DNA from: Algisphaera agarilytica
Lineage (GTDB): Bacteria; Planctomycetota; Phycisphaerae; Phycisphaerales; Phycisphaeraceae
Assembly: GCF_014207595.1 (NCBI RefSeq)
Contig: NZ_JACHGY010000001.1
Span: forward strand, 1,302,001 to 1,366,000
Length of the DNA: 64,000 nt
Reading direction: 5' to 3'
The translations under genes and the position numbers were made by a program. Of the stretch, positions 61,569 to 64,000 are shown piece after piece (the stretch's first letter is position 1; every line of letters begins with the position of its first letter). Below the pieces are notes generated by a model, which ran no database searches, had not been told where the DNA came from, and was given only the letters and a program-made list of their open reading frames with translations.

Positions 61569-62639
61569 ATGAACCTCGACACCCTCCTCGCCGCCATGGC
61601 CGAGCACCAGGCCTCGGACCTGCACCTCCAGGTCGGCTCGCCGCCCATGGTCCGACTCAACGGCAAGCTCGTCGCCCTCCAACTCGACCCGCTCACCGAC
61701 GAATCGCTCACCCAGCTCGTCGAGCCGATCCTCGACGACGGGCAGAAGGAGCGTTTCGAGGAGGACCGCGCGGTCGACCTGTCCTATGCCGTCGAGGGCC
61801 TGGCCCGCTTCCGCGTCGCGGTGTTCCACGAGAAGAGCCACCCCGCCGCGACCATCCGCCGGATCACCAGCGACGTGCCCACGGTCGAGAGCCTCAACCT
61901 CCCGCCCGTCGTCGAGGAGATCGCCTTGATCGAACGCGGCCTGGTCCTGGTCACCGGCACCACCGGCTCGGGTAAGTCCTCCACCCTCGCGGCGATGATG
62001 AACTACCTCAACCACAACCGCAGCAACCGCATCATCACCATCGAAGACCCCATCGAGTTCGTCCACGAACCCAAGAAGTCCCTCGTCGCCCAGCGCGAGG
62101 TCGGGCCCGACGCGTCGAGCTTCCTCGCGTCGCTGCGCGAAGCCCTGCGTCAAGACCCAGACGTCATCCTCATCGGCGAGCTGCGCGACCACACCACGAT
62201 GGCCACCGCGCTCCAGGCCGCGGACACCGGACACGCCGTGTACTCCACGGTCCACACCACCACCGCCGCGCAGACCGTACAGCGCCTCATCGCGCTGTTC
62301 CCCCCCGCCGAGCGCGACCTGCTCTTGGTCCAACTCGCCACGAACCTCGAAGCGGTGATCAGCCAACGCCTCGCCCGGACGGTGGACGGCAAGGGACGCG
62401 TGCCCGTGGTCGAGGTGCTGCGGTCCAACTCGGCGGTGCGCAAGTTCATTCACGAAGGCCGGGCCGCCGACCTCAACGAGATCATCGAGCACCGCGAGAA
62501 CGGCATGCAGACCTTCGACCAGCACCTGCTCGAGCTCTACACCGCCAAGACCATCTCCGGCACCGAAGCCCTCCGCCTCGCCTCGAACCCCGAAGCCGTG
62601 TCGATGGGCATGCGCAGCGCGCGGTTCAAGATGGTGTGA
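61569..62639 (+). CDS. pilT: PilT-type retraction ATPase
   Basis: 356 aa from ATG 61569 with CCGGAGCG upstream. N-terminal PAS-like domain (SDLHLQVGSPPMVRLNGKL), Walker A GTTGSGKSSTLAAMMNY, Asp box TIEDPIEFVH, the Walker B region DVILIGELRDHTTMATAL (GELRD instead of the usual GEMRD), and the His box STVHTTTAAQT. It should power pilus depolymerisation, or a related secretion filament. No pilin genes are nearby, so the partner filament is unknown. It stands alone apart from the following exported protein. Confidence 0.93.
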   Translation: MNLDTLLAAMAEHQASDLHLQVGSPPMVRLNGKLVALQLDPLTDESLTQLVEPILDDGQKERFEEDRAVDLSYAVEGLARFRVAVFHEKSHPAATIRRITSDVPTVESLNLPPVVEEIALIERGLVLVTGTTGSGKSSTLAAMMNYLNHNRSNRIITIEDPIEFVHEPKKSLVAQREVGPDASSFLASLREALRQDPDVILIGELRDHTTMATALQAADTGHAVYSTVHTTTAAQTVQRLIALFPPAERDLLLVQLATNLEAVISQRLARTVDGKGRVPVVEVLRSNSAVRKFIHEGRAADLNEIIEHRENGMQTFDQHLLELYTAKTISGTEALRLASNPEAVSMGMRSARFKMV

Positions 62640-62674
62640 CGACGACACACAAAATCTGTTTTAAGAAGTACACG

Positions 62675-64000
62675 ATGAATCGACCGCCATTTGTTCCTCG
62701 CCTCGCTTCCTGCGTCCTTGCCTGCCTGCTGGCGTGTCCCAGTTCGGCCGACATCCCGCTGCTTGGGGATCGCGCTCCGCTGCCCCCGCTCCTTGATGGT
62801 GATTTCGAGGCCGTCCGTGCATCCTGGCGGGCGGGCAAGCAGTCTCCCCACTGGACGACACGAACGCTTCAGGGCAACACCAACATGGGGCTGCACGAAG
62901 GCGCGTTGTTCTCGATGAGTGCGTTGGGCATCGCCGAATCGGATGTGCTCGGCGCCAACCCGGACTACCCCACGCCCCGTGCCGGGGACACCCTCGATTG
63001 GAGCTTCGGGGCCGATCTCGAGTACATCAGCAACAGCACCCTCACCGTCAGCCTGGTCTTCGGTGAACACGAGCGCGTCCTCGCCGAGGACGTCGAGTTG
63101 CAGGGATCAGACAAACAAGTTGAACACTTCGAGGGGGCTTACACCGTCACCGAGGAAGACGCCGCCGCGGGTCTGCCGTTTGTGCGGGTCACGTTCCGCT
63201 CGGAGAAGAGCATCAAGCTGCTGCTGGAGTACGTGAACGTCAGCGTCCGCGCCCCCGAACGCGCGGGCCCCGATGTCGCTGCGAAAGTGGTTGACGATGG
63301 CATCGCGTTGAACTGGTCGGACCCCAACGCGCAGCCCAACAGCCAGTTCCGCATCTACCGCCAGGCCAACCCCCGCGAGGCCTATCAGCCGATCCACACC
63401 ACATCATCGACCCGCTTTGTCGACCGCGATTTCATCCACGGCCTGAACTACCGCTACGTCGTCACCCGCCTGGGCGAACCCGAGTCTGCGGGGTCCGCCC
63501 CCGTAGTCATCGCCAAGGCCGATGCCCAGGCTCCCACCCCGCCGCGAGGTGTTCAGGCCGAGGTGTTCGACGCCGAGGTCAACGTGCGGTGGGATGCGCC
63601 GAGCGAACCGGACGTGGCGAGTTACACCGTCTACCGCGGCAACGCACAGGGACAGAGCCGCCAAGCGATCGCCCAGGGGCTCAACCGCCGATCGTTCATC
63701 GACTTCACCCCCGCCAAAGGCGTGAACAACACCTACGCCGTGGTGGCCACGGACCACAGTGGCAACGAAAGCCAACCCTCTGAGCCCATCACCGCTCGGG
63801 TCAAGACCGTCCCCGGTGCGTCCTTCAGCGATCTGATTCGGCCGATGCCGATCGTTGGCGAACTACGATCCGACCTCTGGGGGGCCGACTCGGTGCTGCC
63901 GCGTGATCCGTCCAACGGCATCGAGCACCCCGACTGGAGCTACTGGGGCGGGCGTCCGGTCAAGGACCACGACGGGCGGTACCACATGGTCGTCACCCGT
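62675..64000 (+). CDS. Exported FN3-containing glycosidase-like protein (3' end outside window)
   Basis: Frame open from ATG 62675 to the last base (442 codons, no stop). Signal peptide about residues 1-25 (LASCVLACLLACPSSA). Residues about 35-205 form a beta-rich region of unknown type, followed by two fibronectin type III-like domains, the second clearer (VNVRWDAPSEPDVASYTVYRGN). At the right edge the sequence PDWSYWGGRPVKDHDGRYHMVVTR resembles the start of GH43-like five-bladed propeller domains. The enzyme assignment depends on sequence beyond the window. Confidence 0.65.
   Translation, partial: MNRPPFVPRLASCVLACLLACPSSADIPLLGDRAPLPPLLDGDFEAVRASWRAGKQSPHWTTRTLQGNTNMGLHEGALFSMSALGIAESDVLGANPDYPTPRAGDTLDWSFGADLEYISNSTLTVSLVFGEHERVLAEDVELQGSDKQVEHFEGAYTVTEEDAAAGLPFVRVTFRSEKSIKLLLEYVNVSVRAPERAGPDVAAKVVDDGIALNWSDPNAQPNSQFRIYRQANPREAYQPIHTTSSTRFVDRDFIHGLNYRYVVTRLGEPESAGSAPVVIAKADAQAPTPPRGVQAEVFDAEVNVRWDAPSEPDVASYTVYRGNAQGQSRQAIAQGLNRRSFIDFTPAKGVNNTYAVVATDHSGNESQPSEPITARVKTVPGASFSDLIRPMPIVGELRSDLWGADSVLPRDPSNGIEHPDWSYWGGRPVKDHDGRYHMVVTR

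Overview
The window looks like chromosome from a marine, GC-rich planctomycete of the Phycisphaerae type. The reasons are a PEP-CTERM-like sorting tail of the VPTPTAAAAG...GRRRK form, an exopolysaccharide block with a TPR protein and a BY-kinase-like protein, a Cys-type sulfatase beside glycoside hydrolases, a laminarinase-like GH16 lipoprotein with a CBM6-like tail, arsenosugar genes, and a MamK-like actin. The taxon is inferred from gene content only. I saw no rRNA, tRNA, CRISPR array, transposase or prophage. Local short AT-rich islands stand out against the GC-rich background.

Layout. 1-7.4 kb: envelope polysaccharide genes (TPR protein open at the left edge, Wzz/BY-kinase-like protein, NDP-sugar epimerase, WecA/MraY-family transferase). 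7.4-9.7 kb: rpsB-tsf with a long leader and a strong terminator after tsf. 9.8-15.6 kb: HD-GYP sensor, a secreted protein, a GT-C-like membrane protein, ilvE and truD. 15.8-19.2 kb: efp, ADP-ribosylglycohydrolase, FAD oxidoreductase, methyltransferase. 19.28-19.61 kb: a noncoding stretch holding a candidate minus-strand small RNA with GGA-loop hairpins like CsrA/RsmA-sequestering RNAs. This is the most interesting signal in the window. 19.6-21.9 kb: XRE regulator, MarR regulator with a palindromic operator, and an exported alpha/beta hydrolase. 22-25.9 kb: ArsS, DUF547 lipoprotein, TIGR04283-like glycosyltransferase, aldo/keto reductase. 26-32.5 kb: glycyl-tRNA synthetase, CPBP protease, MazG-like protein, a secreted protein, a structured 0.7-kb noncoding region, an MFS transporter and rplU.

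32.7-38.7 kb is a minus-strand block: UDP-sugar pyrophosphorylase, sulfatase, GH113-like lipoprotein, membrane-anchored EEP-family hydrolase, with a chlorite dismutase/HemQ-family gene upstream. 38.9-45.6 kb: small membrane protein, rsmE, an acidic repeat membrane protein, yqgF, a stand-alone Clp-N protein, manC, a ferritin-like protein, BI-1 and a truncated globin. 45.8-50 kb: AEC permease, Tat-exported AKR, coiled-coil protein, a CPBP paralog with altered catalytic residues, HPF. 50.1-52.1 kb: MamK-like actin with an unknown partner. 52.3-57.7 kb: cardiolipin synthase, an ECF sigma factor fused to a DUF1835-like protein, an aldose-epimerase-like protein, a PEP-CTERM protein, an amphi-Trp protein. 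57.7-64 kb: GH16 lipoprotein, DEAD-box helicase, PilT, and an exported FN3/glycosidase-like protein open at the right edge.

Taken together the genes suggest a surface-attached polysaccharide degrader that makes its own exopolysaccharide: NDP-sugar supply (manC, UDPGP, epimerase), lipid-linked chain assembly, exported carbohydrate-active enzymes and a PilT motor. Several intergenic repeat families, mostly hairpin-forming, are scattered between genes.
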